A DNA stretch of 64,000 bases from the NCBI GenBank assembly GCA_036399175.1, contig DASWNP010000059.1:124001-188000 (forward strand), in the 5' to 3' direction. Positions 38,630-47,853 of this stretch are shown here, piece after piece (the stretch's first letter is position 1; every line of letters begins with the position of its first letter). Made by a program: the position numbers and the translations under genes. The stretch comes from DASWNP01 sp036399175 (lineage in GTDB: Bacteria > Acidobacteriota > Blastocatellia > Pyrinomonadales > Pyrinomonadaceae). The notes under the pieces were generated by a model. That model made no database searches. It saw nothing but the letters and a program-made list of their open reading frames with translations, and was not told the origin of the DNA.

Positions 38630-40291
38630 ATGGTCAGCGATAAGTTCACACGTCGGGAAGCGCTGGCAGCGTTTCTTGGTCTGCCGTTCGCTTTGGCTGC
38701 GTGCCGTTCGCATGACGAGGCTACGCTGTCGTTTCCCGATGGCGAAATCATTGGAGCGTCGGACGGCATCGGTCATAAATTGCGCGACGGGTTAAGGGTT
38801 GAGCCGAGCGCCGACGCCTGGGAGCGTGTGGGTGTGGTTATCGTGGGCGGGGGCGTGGCGGGGCTGGCGGCGGCGTGGCGTCTGTTGAAAGCGGGTTTCG
38901 AGGATTTTGTGCTGCTTGAGCTTGAGCGCGAGCCGGGCGGGACGGCGCGGGGCGGAGAGCGTGCGGGCGCGGTCGTACCCTATCCATGGGGCGCGCATTA
39001 TCTGCCAGCGCCGACGAAGGAGAACGCGCCGCTCGTCGCGCTGCTGGACGAGATGGGCGTGCTTGAGGGTCGGACTGAAGAGGGCGAGCCCGTCGTCGGC
39101 GAGCAGTTTTTGTGTCGCGACCCGGAGGAGCGCGTCTTCTATAAAGGTCGTTGGTACGAAGGGCTCTACCTGCACGCGGGCGAGAGCGCGGAAGAGGCGG
39201 CGCAGCTTCAAGCCTTCAACCGGGTGATTGACCTCTGGGCTGCGTGGCGTGACGCACGCGGGCGACGCGCATTTACTATTCCCGTCTCGAAGGTCTCGGA
39301 CGACGCCGACGTAACGATGCTCGACCGCATCACGATGTCCGAATGGCTCGACGCGCGCGGTTTTACTTCCAAGCGTCTGCGCTGGCTCGTCGATTATGCC
39401 TGCCGCGACGACTACGGCCTGACCGTCGAGCAGACGAGCGCCTGGGCTGGCCTCTTCTATTTCGCCTCGCGTCTCTCGAAGCCGGGAGCCGAAGCGCAGT
39501 CGCTCATCACCTGGCCGGAGGGCAACGCGCGTCTCGTCGCGCATCTCTATGCAGGGGCGCGCGAGCGCGTGCGGCTCGGTTTGGCCGTCTCGGAAATCAT
39601 CCCGGTCGAAGAGGAACGCGGGCGCGGCGTCGATGTCCTGGCCGTCAGCCACGACGCCTCTCGCGCCTACGGCTTTCGCGCCGAGCAGGTCGTCTTCGCC
39701 GCGCCGCATTTTCTCACGCGCTACCTCATACGCCCTTACCGCGAGAGCCCGCCGCCGCACGTCGCAGAGTTTCAGTACGGCGCATGGATGGTCGCCAATC
39801 TCTTTCTCCAAGACCGCCCACGCAGCGTCGGCTTTCCCCTCGCCTGGGACAACGTGCTCTACGAAAGCCCTTCGCTCGGCTACGTCGTCGCCACGCACCA
39901 GCGCGGCCTCGACCGGGGCGCAACCGTCTTCACCTACTACTACCCGCTCACAGACCCCGACCCGCGCCTCGCACGCTCGCGCCTCCTCAGCGCCGACTGG
40001 AAGACCTGGGCTGACGTAACCCTCACAGACCTCGCGCGCGCTCACCCCGACATCCGCCCGCTCGTCCAACGACTCGACGTGATGCGCTGGGGACACGCCA
40101 TGATTCGCCCCCGCCCCAACTTCATCTGGAACGGCGCACGTCTCCAAGCCTCTCGCCCCTTCCGCTCCATCCACTTCGCACACACAGACCTCAGCGGCCT
40201 CCCCCTCTTCGAGGAAGCCTTCGACCAGGGCATCCGCGCCGCCGAAGAGATACTCCGAGAGCGCGCCCTCCCCTTTGAGACGGTGCGTTGA
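38630..40291 (+). CDS. FAD-dependent oxidoreductase (amine-oxidase-like), exported
   Basis: 553 residues from the ATG at 38630. The N-terminus has a Tat-like TRREALAAFLGLPFALAAC with a lipobox Cys, so it is probably exported folded with FAD and lipid-anchored. The dinucleotide-binding motif is VVIVGGGVAGLAAAWRL (about residue 71), followed by ELEREPGGTARGG. The C-terminal part has RWGHAMIRPRPNFIWNG and IHFAHTDLSGLPLFEEAFDQ, typical of the amine oxidase/NAD(P)-FAD superfamily. As the last gene of the SpeD-SpeE-like cluster it may oxidise the aminopropylated product. No good Shine-Dalgarno is visible because the repeat element ends 8 bases upstream. Confidence 0.85.
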   Translation: MVSDKFTRREALAAFLGLPFALAACRSHDEATLSFPDGEIIGASDGIGHKLRDGLRVEPSADAWERVGVVIVGGGVAGLAAAWRLLKAGFEDFVLLELEREPGGTARGGERAGAVVPYPWGAHYLPAPTKENAPLVALLDEMGVLEGRTEEGEPVVGEQFLCRDPEERVFYKGRWYEGLYLHAGESAEEAAQLQAFNRVIDLWAAWRDARGRRAFTIPVSKVSDDADVTMLDRITMSEWLDARGFTSKRLRWLVDYACRDDYGLTVEQTSAWAGLFYFASRLSKPGAEAQSLITWPEGNARLVAHLYAGARERVRLGLAVSEIIPVEEERGRGVDVLAVSHDASRAYGFRAEQVVFAAPHFLTRYLIRPYRESPPPHVAEFQYGAWMVANLFLQDRPRSVGFPLAWDNVLYESPSLGYVVATHQRGLDRGATVFTYYYPLTDPDPRLARSRLLSADWKTWADVTLTDLARAHPDIRPLVQRLDVMRWGHAMIRPRPNFIWNGARLQASRPFRSIHFAHTDLSGLPLFEEAFDQGIRAAEEILRERALPFETVR

Positions 40292-40652
40292 TGAAATGAG
40301 CGGTTAAGAGCGCGCCTGCTTTCGTGCGCAAGGCAAAAGTAAGAAGCTCTAATTTAGCGGGCGACGTTTATTCATACCAGAATTAAAGCTTGCGCTTGCC
40401 CTCGCCGAAAAAAAGTAGTATCACTTAGCAACTAGCAGTTCTTAAAAGAATAGAGCAGGGAGCTTCAGTGAGAAACTGGTGTTCTCTCAGTGTGTCGCAG
40501 ACCTCAGCCGCCCGGCTTCAATGTGTGTCTGCGCGGGAAGCGTGTAGGCAGAGGCTACCGCAGGCTTTCTCAGGTAACAAACCTACATCTATCGCACGGC
40601 TCGGATTTGCGTTAGCAAAAAGAGTCACAAGAAGACTCGGGGTGAGAGGACA
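40292..40652 (+). other. Long 5' leader region of the act operon
   Basis: 361 bases without a gene. It contains a possible promoter at 40396-40424 and then about 225 transcribed bases before actA. Short inverted repeats are visible (tgagaa...ttctctca near 40470-40490; gcagaggctaccgcaggc near 40550). I do not recognise a riboswitch class. Confidence 0.5.
40396..40424 (+). promoter_or_regulatory. Possible promoter of act-cox operon
   Basis: TTGCCC (40396-40401), a 17-base spacer with an A run and TATCAC (40419-40424). It is moderately close to consensus and the only such pair in the gap before actA. Confidence 0.45.
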
Positions 40653-41321
40653 ATGCCGCAGATTTTCCATCACAGCACCAACACGCTCGCCAAGCTGAGC
40701 ATCTTCGGCGCTATCTTCATTCTGCTGGCCGGTGCGTGGGTTCTCGCCGAGATAAACCGTTCGTCCTACAACACGGGGCAGTACATCGAACGTCAGCAGC
40801 CCGTCCAGTTTTCGCACAAGCATCACGTCGGCGACGACGGCATCGACTGCCGCTACTGCCACTCCTCGGTCGAAGTCTCGAACACCGCCGGGATGCCTCC
40901 GACCAAGACCTGCATGAACTGCCATTCGCAAATCTGGTCTGACAGCCCGTATCTGGAAGTCGTGCGCAAGAGCTGGCGAGACGGCAAGCCCATCGAGTGG
41001 ACGCGCGTGCACGATTTGCCCGACTTCGTCTATTTCAATCACAGCATCCACGTCTCGAAGGGCGTCGGCTGCAACACCTGTCACGGCCCCATCGACGAGA
41101 TGCCCGCCGTCTATCAGGCGCGCTCGCTTCAGATGGAGTGGTGTCTGGCGTGCCACCGCGAGCCGGAGAAGTTTCTGCGCCCGCGCGAAGAGGTCTACAA
41201 CATGGACTGGCCGGAAGAGAACACGACCGCCCAGCAGTTGCAGGAGGGCGGACAACTCAAGGCGAAATACCGCGTGCGCGCCTCAAGCGTTTTGACCAGT
41301 TGTTCGACGTGCCACAGATAG
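40653..41321 (+). CDS. actA: Alternative complex III subunit ActA, pentahaem cytochrome c
   Basis: 222 residues: an N-terminal membrane anchor (LSIFGAIFILLAGAWVLAEI), then five CxxCH haem c sites at about residues 66 (CRYCH), 87 (CMNCH), 140 (CNTCH), 164 (CLACH) and 217 (CSTCH). ActA carries electrons from the quinol-oxidising core of alternative complex III to the monohaem subunit and the oxidase, on the outer face of the inner membrane. It is first in the act-cox operon, preceded by a long leader. Ribosome-binding site gagaggacaATG. Confidence 0.95.
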   Translation: MPQIFHHSTNTLAKLSIFGAIFILLAGAWVLAEINRSSYNTGQYIERQQPVQFSHKHHVGDDGIDCRYCHSSVEVSNTAGMPPTKTCMNCHSQIWSDSPYLEVVRKSWRDGKPIEWTRVHDLPDFVYFNHSIHVSKGVGCNTCHGPIDEMPAVYQARSLQMEWCLACHREPEKFLRPREEVYNMDWPEENTTAQQLQEGGQLKAKYRVRASSVLTSCSTCHR

Positions 41322-41333
41322 GAAGTAAATCGT

Positions 41334-41445
41334 CAATCGTAAATCGTAAATAGTTTGACCGTGATGAAGCTTGAACACGAGAGAGAAAGCGGCGAGATAG
41401 CTCGGCATCCGGCCACGATTTACGATTTACGATTCACGATTTACT
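41334..41445. repeat. Heptad hairpin 19 (unit cgtaaat) with conserved loop
   Basis: Arm 1 is about 41334-41353 and arm 2 is 41416-41445. The 62-base loop resembles that of 44624-44753 (ttgacc, tgatgaa, gaac and gaga in register). It lies between actA and actB. Confidence 0.85.
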
Positions 41446-41447
41446 AG
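41364..41447 (+). CDS. Possible mini-ORF in hairpin loop (27 codons)
   Basis: Starts MKLEHERESGEIARHPA and then runs into the repeat arm. A second frame at 44672 starts MKLEPERESFEPMRP. Differences between the two are mostly synonymous, including AGC versus TCA for Ser9. There is no good ribosome-binding site. Whether it is translated is unknown. Confidence 0.35.
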   Translation: MKLEHERESGEIARHPATIYDLRFTIY

Positions 41448-41454
41448 ATTTCAT

Positions 41455-44400
41455 ATGCACATTAAAGACACTTTCCCCGAACTCTATAAGATTCGACGGC
41501 CTCTGAAACTCGAAGAGGTGCGCGAAAAGCTCGGCCGGGCGCAGGGCAGGGAGTACTGGCGAAGTCTGGAAGAGCTGGCCGAGACAGAAGAGTTTACGGA
41601 GCTTCTGCACAGGGAGTTTCCGCGCCACGCCGCCGAATGGGACGAAGGGACAGACCGGCGCACTTTTCTCAAGCTGATGGGCGCGTCGCTGGCGCTCGCG
41701 GGGCTCGCGGGCTGCTCTTACCAGCCGCCCGAAACTATCGTCCCTCATGTGCGCCAGCCCGTCGAGATAGTTCCGGGCAAGCCGCTCTTCTTCGCAACGG
41801 CGATGCCTCTGGGCGGCGCGGCCACAGGTCTTCTGGTGAGAAGCAACGAGGGGCGTCCGACTAAAATCGAAGGCAACCCCGACCATCCGGCTTCACTCGG
41901 CGCGACCGACCTCTTCGCACAGGCCGCCATCCTTTCGCTCTACGACCCCGACCGCTCGCAGACGCTCAACTATCGCGGAGAAATTCGCTCCTACACCGCT
42001 TTTCTCGCCGACATCAGTCGTGTGCTCGAAGAGCAGCGCGGCAGAAACGGCGCTGGCGTTCGTTTCCTGACCGAAGCCGTCACGTCGCCGACGCTCGCGG
42101 CGCAGATGGCCGAGATAGGCGGTCGTTTCCCCGGCGCGAAGTGGCATCAATACGAGCCTGCGGGCTCGAACAACACTGCGCTCGGCGCGCGTCTCGCCTT
42201 CGGCGATTTCGCCAACACCATCTACAACTTCGCCGACGCCGACCGCGTGCTCTCGCTCGATTCCGATTTTCTCTCCTGCGGCCCGGCGTCGCTTCGCTTC
42301 GCGCGCGACTTCGCCAACCGCCGCCGCCTCGTCTCCGGCAAGACCGACATGAACCGGCTCTACGCCGTCGAGACGACGCCGACCAACACGGGGATGTTCG
42401 CAGACCATCGTCTCGCCATCCGACCGAGCGAGATGGAAGCCTTCGCGCGAGCCGTCGCCGCCGCGCTCGGCGCTCCGGGCGGGGCTTCGGCCACGACCAC
42501 TTCCGAGCAGGCGCGCTGGATAGATTCAGTCGCGCGCGACCTTCGCTCAAGCGCCGGACGAAGCATCGTCATCGCGGGCGACGAGCAGTCGCCGCTCACG
42601 CACGCTCTCGCCCACTCGATGAATCAGGCGCTCGGCAACGTCGGCAAGACCGTCTTCTACACAGACCCGGTCGAGGCCAACCCCGTAGACCATCTCGAAT
42701 CGCTGCGCGACCTCGTCCGAGACATCGACGCCGGTGCGGTCGAACTGCTCGTCATCGTCGGCGGCAATCCCGTCTACACGACGCCCGTCGATTTGAAGCT
42801 CGACGCCGCGCGTCTCTCACGGGTCAAAACGCGCGTTCATCTCAGTCTCTATCAAGACGAGACTTCGCAGCTTTGCCAGTGGCACGTCCCCGAAGCGCAC
42901 TTCCTCGAAACCTGGAGCGACGCGCGCGCCTTCGACGGCACGGCCACCATCATGCAGCCGCTCATCGCGCCGCTCTACAACGGCAAGAGCGTCCACGAAT
43001 TCCTCGCCGCCTTCACAGACCGACCCGAGCGCACCTCCTACGACATCGTCCGCGAGTTCTGGCGCACGCAGCCGCAGATGTCCGGCGACTTCGACACCGC
43101 ATGGCGTCACGCGCTGCACGACGGCGTCATCCCCAACACCGCGCGCCCCAACCGAAACGTCTCCGTCCGCGCCGACTTCGCTACGCCCGGCCAAGCCGTA
43201 ACCGTTAGCCCCCAACCCTCTCCGCCGGGCGCGCTCGAAATCGTCTTTCGTCCCGACCCGACCGTCTACGACGGACGCTTCGCCAACAATGCGTGGTTGC
43301 AGGAGCTTCCCAAACCTTTAACGAAGATAACGTGGGACAACGTGGCGCTCGTCAGCCCTGCGACAGCCGAGCGCTTGGGGCTCGGAAGCCGTGCGGAAGA
43401 CCGTGCGACGGGCGACAAGGTGGAGAGCGCGAACAACCCGACGAAGAAGGGAAGCGAGTTTCTCGTCGATTTGGTGCGCCTGAGCTTCAGGGGGCGGACG
43501 GTCAACGCGCCGGTCTGGATTATGCCGGGGCAGCCCGACAATGTTGTCACCGTTCATCTCGGCTACGGGCGCGAGCGCGCCGGACGCGTCGGCACAAGCT
43601 CGGCCGAGTCGCCCGTCGGCTTCAACGCCTACCAGCTTCGCACCTCCGACGCGATGTGGAGCGGCGCAGGTCTCGAAATATCGAAGACCGGCGACACCTA
43701 CCCAATCGCCACCACGCAGATGCACTTCCAGATGGAAGGGCGCGAAATCGTGCGCGCCGGTTCGCTCGAAGACTACCGGCGCGACCCGCAGCTTTCGCCT
43801 CACCGCGAAGAAGACAAGCAGCCGCCCAAGCCCGCCGGAGAGAACCGCGAGCCTCTGGAGTTTGAATCGCTCTACCCGAACTATCCATACAACGAGGACG
43901 AAGCGAAGGGCTTGCGCGGCTACAAGTGGGGGATGGCGATTGATGTCGGCTCGTGCGTCGGTTGCAGCGCGTGCGTGGTCGCCTGTCAGGCGGAGAACAA
44001 CATCCCCGTCGTCGGCAAAGACCAGGTCGCGCGCGGGCGCGAGATGCACTGGCTCAGAATCGACGCTTACTTCAAGGGCTTGAAGGAGAACCCTGCGGGC
44101 GTCTATTTCATGCCCGTCCCCTGCATGCACTGCGAGAACGCGCCGTGCGAGCCGGTCTGTCCCGTTCACGCCACCGTTCACAGCGCCGAAGGCTTGAACG
44201 ACATGGTCTACAACCGTTGCGTCGGCACGCGCTACTGCTCGAACAACTGCCCTTACAAAGTCCGTCGCTTCAACTTCCTTCTCTATCAGGACTGGAACAC
44301 GCCGAGCCTCAAGATGATGCGCAACCCGCAGGTCTCCATCCGCTCGCGCGGCGTGATGGAGAAATGCACCTTCTGCGTGCAGCGCATCGAGCTGGCGAAG

Positions 44401-44637
44401 ATAGAGTCGGAGAAGGAAGGCCGAAAGGTGCGCGACGGCGAGGTGCTCACGGCCTGCCAGTCCGTCTGCCCGACCGAGGCCATCATCTTCGGCGACATCA
44501 ACGATAAAGACAGCAAGGTGAGAAAACTCAAGGCCGAGCCGCGCGACTACAGCCTGCTCGCCGACCTCAACACGCGCCCCCGCACGACCTACCTGGCGGC
44601 GGTGCGTAACCCGAACCCGGAGCTGGTAAACGGTTAA
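41455..44637 (+). CDS. actB: Alternative complex III subunit ActB (molybdopterin-like plus ferredoxin domains)
   Basis: 1060 residues. A Tat-type signal around residues 62-84 (RRTFLKLMGASLALAGLAGC) is set behind an N-terminal extension, as in other ActB proteins. The middle two-thirds resembles the molybdopterin oxidoreductase fold, though in ActB it carries no molybdenum. The C-terminal third is a ferredoxin-like domain with Cys clusters at about residue 833 (CVGCSACVVACQ), 890 (CMHCENAPCEPVCPV), 923 (CVGTRYCSNNCPY) and 970 (CTFCVQRIEL), and a last CQSVCPTEAI. These bind one 3Fe-4S and three 4Fe-4S centres in characterised complexes. It forms the periplasm-facing electron-transfer arm. The fused form is the usual one. 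Confidence 0.96.
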   Translation: MHIKDTFPELYKIRRPLKLEEVREKLGRAQGREYWRSLEELAETEEFTELLHREFPRHAAEWDEGTDRRTFLKLMGASLALAGLAGCSYQPPETIVPHVRQPVEIVPGKPLFFATAMPLGGAATGLLVRSNEGRPTKIEGNPDHPASLGATDLFAQAAILSLYDPDRSQTLNYRGEIRSYTAFLADISRVLEEQRGRNGAGVRFLTEAVTSPTLAAQMAEIGGRFPGAKWHQYEPAGSNNTALGARLAFGDFANTIYNFADADRVLSLDSDFLSCGPASLRFARDFANRRRLVSGKTDMNRLYAVETTPTNTGMFADHRLAIRPSEMEAFARAVAAALGAPGGASATTTSEQARWIDSVARDLRSSAGRSIVIAGDEQSPLTHALAHSMNQALGNVGKTVFYTDPVEANPVDHLESLRDLVRDIDAGAVELLVIVGGNPVYTTPVDLKLDAARLSRVKTRVHLSLYQDETSQLCQWHVPEAHFLETWSDARAFDGTATIMQPLIAPLYNGKSVHEFLAAFTDRPERTSYDIVREFWRTQPQMSGDFDTAWRHALHDGVIPNTARPNRNVSVRADFATPGQAVTVSPQPSPPGALEIVFRPDPTVYDGRFANNAWLQELPKPLTKITWDNVALVSPATAERLGLGSRAEDRATGDKVESANNPTKKGSEFLVDLVRLSFRGRTVNAPVWIMPGQPDNVVTVHLGYGRERAGRVGTSSAESPVGFNAYQLRTSDAMWSGAGLEISKTGDTYPIATTQMHFQMEGREIVRAGSLEDYRRDPQLSPHREEDKQPPKPAGENREPLEFESLYPNYPYNEDEAKGLRGYKWGMAIDVGSCVGCSACVVACQAENNIPVVGKDQVARGREMHWLRIDAYFKGLKENPAGVYFMPVPCMHCENAPCEPVCPVHATVHSAEGLNDMVYNRCVGTRYCSNNCPYKVRRFNFLLYQDWNTPSLKMMRNPQVSIRSRGVMEKCTFCVQRIELAKIESEKEGRKVRDGEVLTACQSVCPTEAIIFGDINDKDSKVRKLKAEPRDYSLLADLNTRPRTTYLAAVRNPNPELVNG

Positions 44638-44753
44638 TGGTGAATAGTGAATGGTGAATGGCTTGACCCTGATGAAACTCGAACCCGAAAGAGAGTCATT
44701 CGAGCCGATGCGGCCTTCAATCTCTATTCACCATTTACCATTTACCATTCACC
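44624..44753. repeat. Heptad hairpin 20 (units ggtgaat/agtgaat/ggtaaat) with conserved loop
   Basis: Arm 1 is about 44624-44659 and arm 2 is 44723-44753. The actB stop codon (44635-44637) lies in arm 1. The loop is related in sequence to that of 41334-41445. It lies between actB and actC. Confidence 0.85.
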
Positions 44754-44768
44754 GCCGACGAGGCATCT

Positions 44769-44782
<14 letters not shown>
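44672..44782 (+). CDS. Possible mini-ORF in hairpin loop (36 codons)
   Basis: Partner of the frame at 41364: MKLEPERESFEPMRP, then repeat-encoded residues. It overlaps the actC start in another frame by 14 bases. Kept only because of the amino-acid-level similarity between the two loops. Confidence 0.33.
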
Positions 44783-46159
<1,377 letters not shown>

Positions 46160-46166
<7 letters not shown>

Positions 46167-46301
46167 ACCATAGACGATGGACGATGGACTGTAGAAGACA
46201 AAGGACGTGGCGAACATAGCTGATGGAGGGAATGCTGATGGATTGTAGACGAGTGACGACGGACGCAGAGCTTTTCGTCCATCGTCCATCGTCCATCGTC
46301 A
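46160..46301. repeat. Heptad hairpin 21 (units gatggac/gatagac), long loop
   Basis: Arm 1 is about 46160-46190 and arm 2 about 46277-46301. A third block gacgagtgacgacggacg with apex cagagcttttcg precedes arm 2. The actC stop (46164-46166) is a gaTAGac unit, exactly as for trmD at 14122. Confidence 0.82.
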
Positions 46302-46313
46302 TTTGTTCTGCTT

Positions 46314-46859
46314 ATGAAGAAGAAAACGAGGCCGCCCGTCTACGGGGTGATGGCCGAGTTCGAGAATCCGAGCGACGTGGTGGCGGCTGCCGAGCGCACC
46401 TACGAGGAGGGCTACCGGCGCATCGACGCCTATTCGCCCTATCCGATTGAGGCGCTCTCGGAGGCCATCGGCGTGCATTCAACGGCGATGCCGACCCTCG
46501 TGCTCATCGGCGGCGTGCTCGGCGGCCTCATCGGCTACCTGCTGCAATACTACACGCACGTCATCGACTATCCTCTGAACGTCGGCGGCAAACCTCTGCA
46601 CAGTTGGCCGCAGTTCATCCCGATTACGTTCGAGTGTACGGTGCTGGGCGCGGCGCTGGCGGCAGTCTTCGGCATGCTCGCTCTGAACGGTCTGCCCGAG
46701 CCCTATCACCCGGTCTTCAACACGCCGAACTTCGCGCTCGCCTCGCGCGACCGCTTCTTTCTACTGATTCAGTCCGACGACCCGAAGTTCGACCGCGAAG
46801 CGACCGCCAGCTTCCTCAAAAGCTTAGGAGCCCGCGAGGTGACAGATGTGGAACACTAG
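46314..46859 (+). CDS. actD: Alternative complex III subunit ActD (DUF3341)
   Basis: A 181-residue DUF3341 protein: a soluble N-terminal part (VYGVMAEFENPSDVVAAAER, then YRRIDAYSPYPIEALSEAIG) and two membrane helices (TLVLIGGVLGGLIGYLLQYY and TFECTVLGAALAAVFGMLAL). It ends with a conserved FFLLIQSDDPKFD segment. It is a structural subunit that packs against ActC and ActF. Its 3' end overlaps the actE start by 14 bases. Confidence 0.95.
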   Translation: MKKKTRPPVYGVMAEFENPSDVVAAAERTYEEGYRRIDAYSPYPIEALSEAIGVHSTAMPTLVLIGGVLGGLIGYLLQYYTHVIDYPLNVGGKPLHSWPQFIPITFECTVLGAALAAVFGMLALNGLPEPYHPVFNTPNFALASRDRFFLLIQSDDPKFDREATASFLKSLGAREVTDVEH

Positions 46860-47853
46860 GAAGAGAAGTGAGCGGAGAGCAGTGAGCAGTGAGCAGCCGG
46901 AGGCGCGGCGCGGGCGCAGAGTTCTGTACTGCTTACTGATCACCGCTTACTGCTTACTTGCCCTCGGCTGTCGCAACGACATGCACGACCAGCCGCGTTA
47001 CGAGGTTTACGAGCCGAGCCAGTTTTACGAGGACGGGCAGGGCTCGCGCCCGCTCGTCGAGGGGACAGTGCCGCGCGGCGCGCAGTTCCGCGACGCCAAC
47101 GGCTATCTCTACACGGGGAAGATGGACGCGGGCGGCGCAGGAGGCGGAACGGCGGGCGCGGTGCGTTCGAGCGACGCGGGCACGCAGACGGGAGCGGGCG
47201 CGGGCGGCGTTGGGACGAGCGCGGCCAACGTGCAGTCGCAGCCCGGCGGCGGGCAGACGACCGGCGACGTGAACGTGCGCGGCAACGTGGCGGGCGGCAT
47301 CCCTGCGGGCGCGAGCCAGGCGCAGCAGGGCGCGAACATGCTTCAGGCGGGCGGCGCTGAAGGCAACAGGCCGCCGGGCGGCGCGCCGGGCGGAAACGCT
47401 TCGGCGACGGGTGGGCCTGACGTGTTTCCGTTTCCCATCACAGAGGACGTGCTCAGTCGCGGCCAGTCGCGCTTCAACGCTTTCTGCGCGATGTGTCACG
47501 GGATGACGGGCGAGGGCGACGGCATGATTGTGCGGCGAGGCTTTCGTCGTCCGCCTTCGTTTCACAGCGAGCAGCTTCAGCCCGGCAACGCCAGCGCCTC
47601 CCATTTCTTCGACGTGATTACGAACGGCTGGGGCGCGATGCCCGACTATGCCGCACAGATTTCGGCGGAAGACCGTTGGAGCATCATCGCCTACGTCCGC
47701 GCTCTGCAACTGGCGCGGCGCGGGCGTGTGGAAGACGTGCCGCCCGCCGAGCGCGGCAAACTCTCCGGCGGCGCGCAGCAGCCCGCCGCTCCTTCTTCCG
47801 GCGGCCACTCGAACGGCGGCGCAGCACAGCCTCATGGAGGGACACAACGCTGA
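46846..47853 (+). CDS. actE: Alternative complex III subunit ActE, monohaem cytochrome c lipoprotein
   Basis: 335 residues from the ATG at 46846 (gaggtgacagATG). A lipoprotein signal ends in LLALGC. The mature region opens with RYEVYEPSQFYEDGQGSRPL, the ActE hallmark, followed by a long Gly/Ala/Gln-rich insert (residues about 95-185) and a single haem site CAMCH at about residue 221. The N-terminal 38 residues are unusual: the polar part (AVSSEQ) is encoded by arm 1 and the hydrophobic core (YCLLITAYCLLALGC) by arm 2 of heptad hairpin 46866-46959. The signal peptide is thus made of repeat DNA. Confidence 0.93.
   Translation: MWNTRKRSERRAVSSEQPEARRGRRVLYCLLITAYCLLALGCRNDMHDQPRYEVYEPSQFYEDGQGSRPLVEGTVPRGAQFRDANGYLYTGKMDAGGAGGGTAGAVRSSDAGTQTGAGAGGVGTSAANVQSQPGGGQTTGDVNVRGNVAGGIPAGASQAQQGANMLQAGGAEGNRPPGGAPGGNASATGGPDVFPFPITEDVLSRGQSRFNAFCAMCHGMTGEGDGMIVRRGFRRPPSFHSEQLQPGNASASHFFDVITNGWGAMPDYAAQISAEDRWSIIAYVRALQLARRGRVEDVPPAERGKLSGGAQQPAAPSSGGHSNGGAAQPHGGTQR
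46866..46959. repeat. Heptad hairpin 22 (unit agtgagc), inside actE coding sequence
   Basis: Arm 1 is about 46866-46896 and arm 2 about 46924-46959 (tactgcttactg-type units). Both arms are translated: arm 1 gives a polar stretch and arm 2 the hydrophobic signal core. It begins 6 bases after the actD stop. Confidence 0.88.

Noticed and set aside
40425..40652. Riboswitch (cobalamin or c-di-GMP) in the actA leader
   Set aside because: None of the conserved core motifs of these classes is visible; recorded only as an unexplained leader.
47493..47852. Upstream extension of actF
   Set aside because: It lies within the haem-binding part of actE in another frame; ATG 47853 overlaps the actE stop and begins the family N-terminus.
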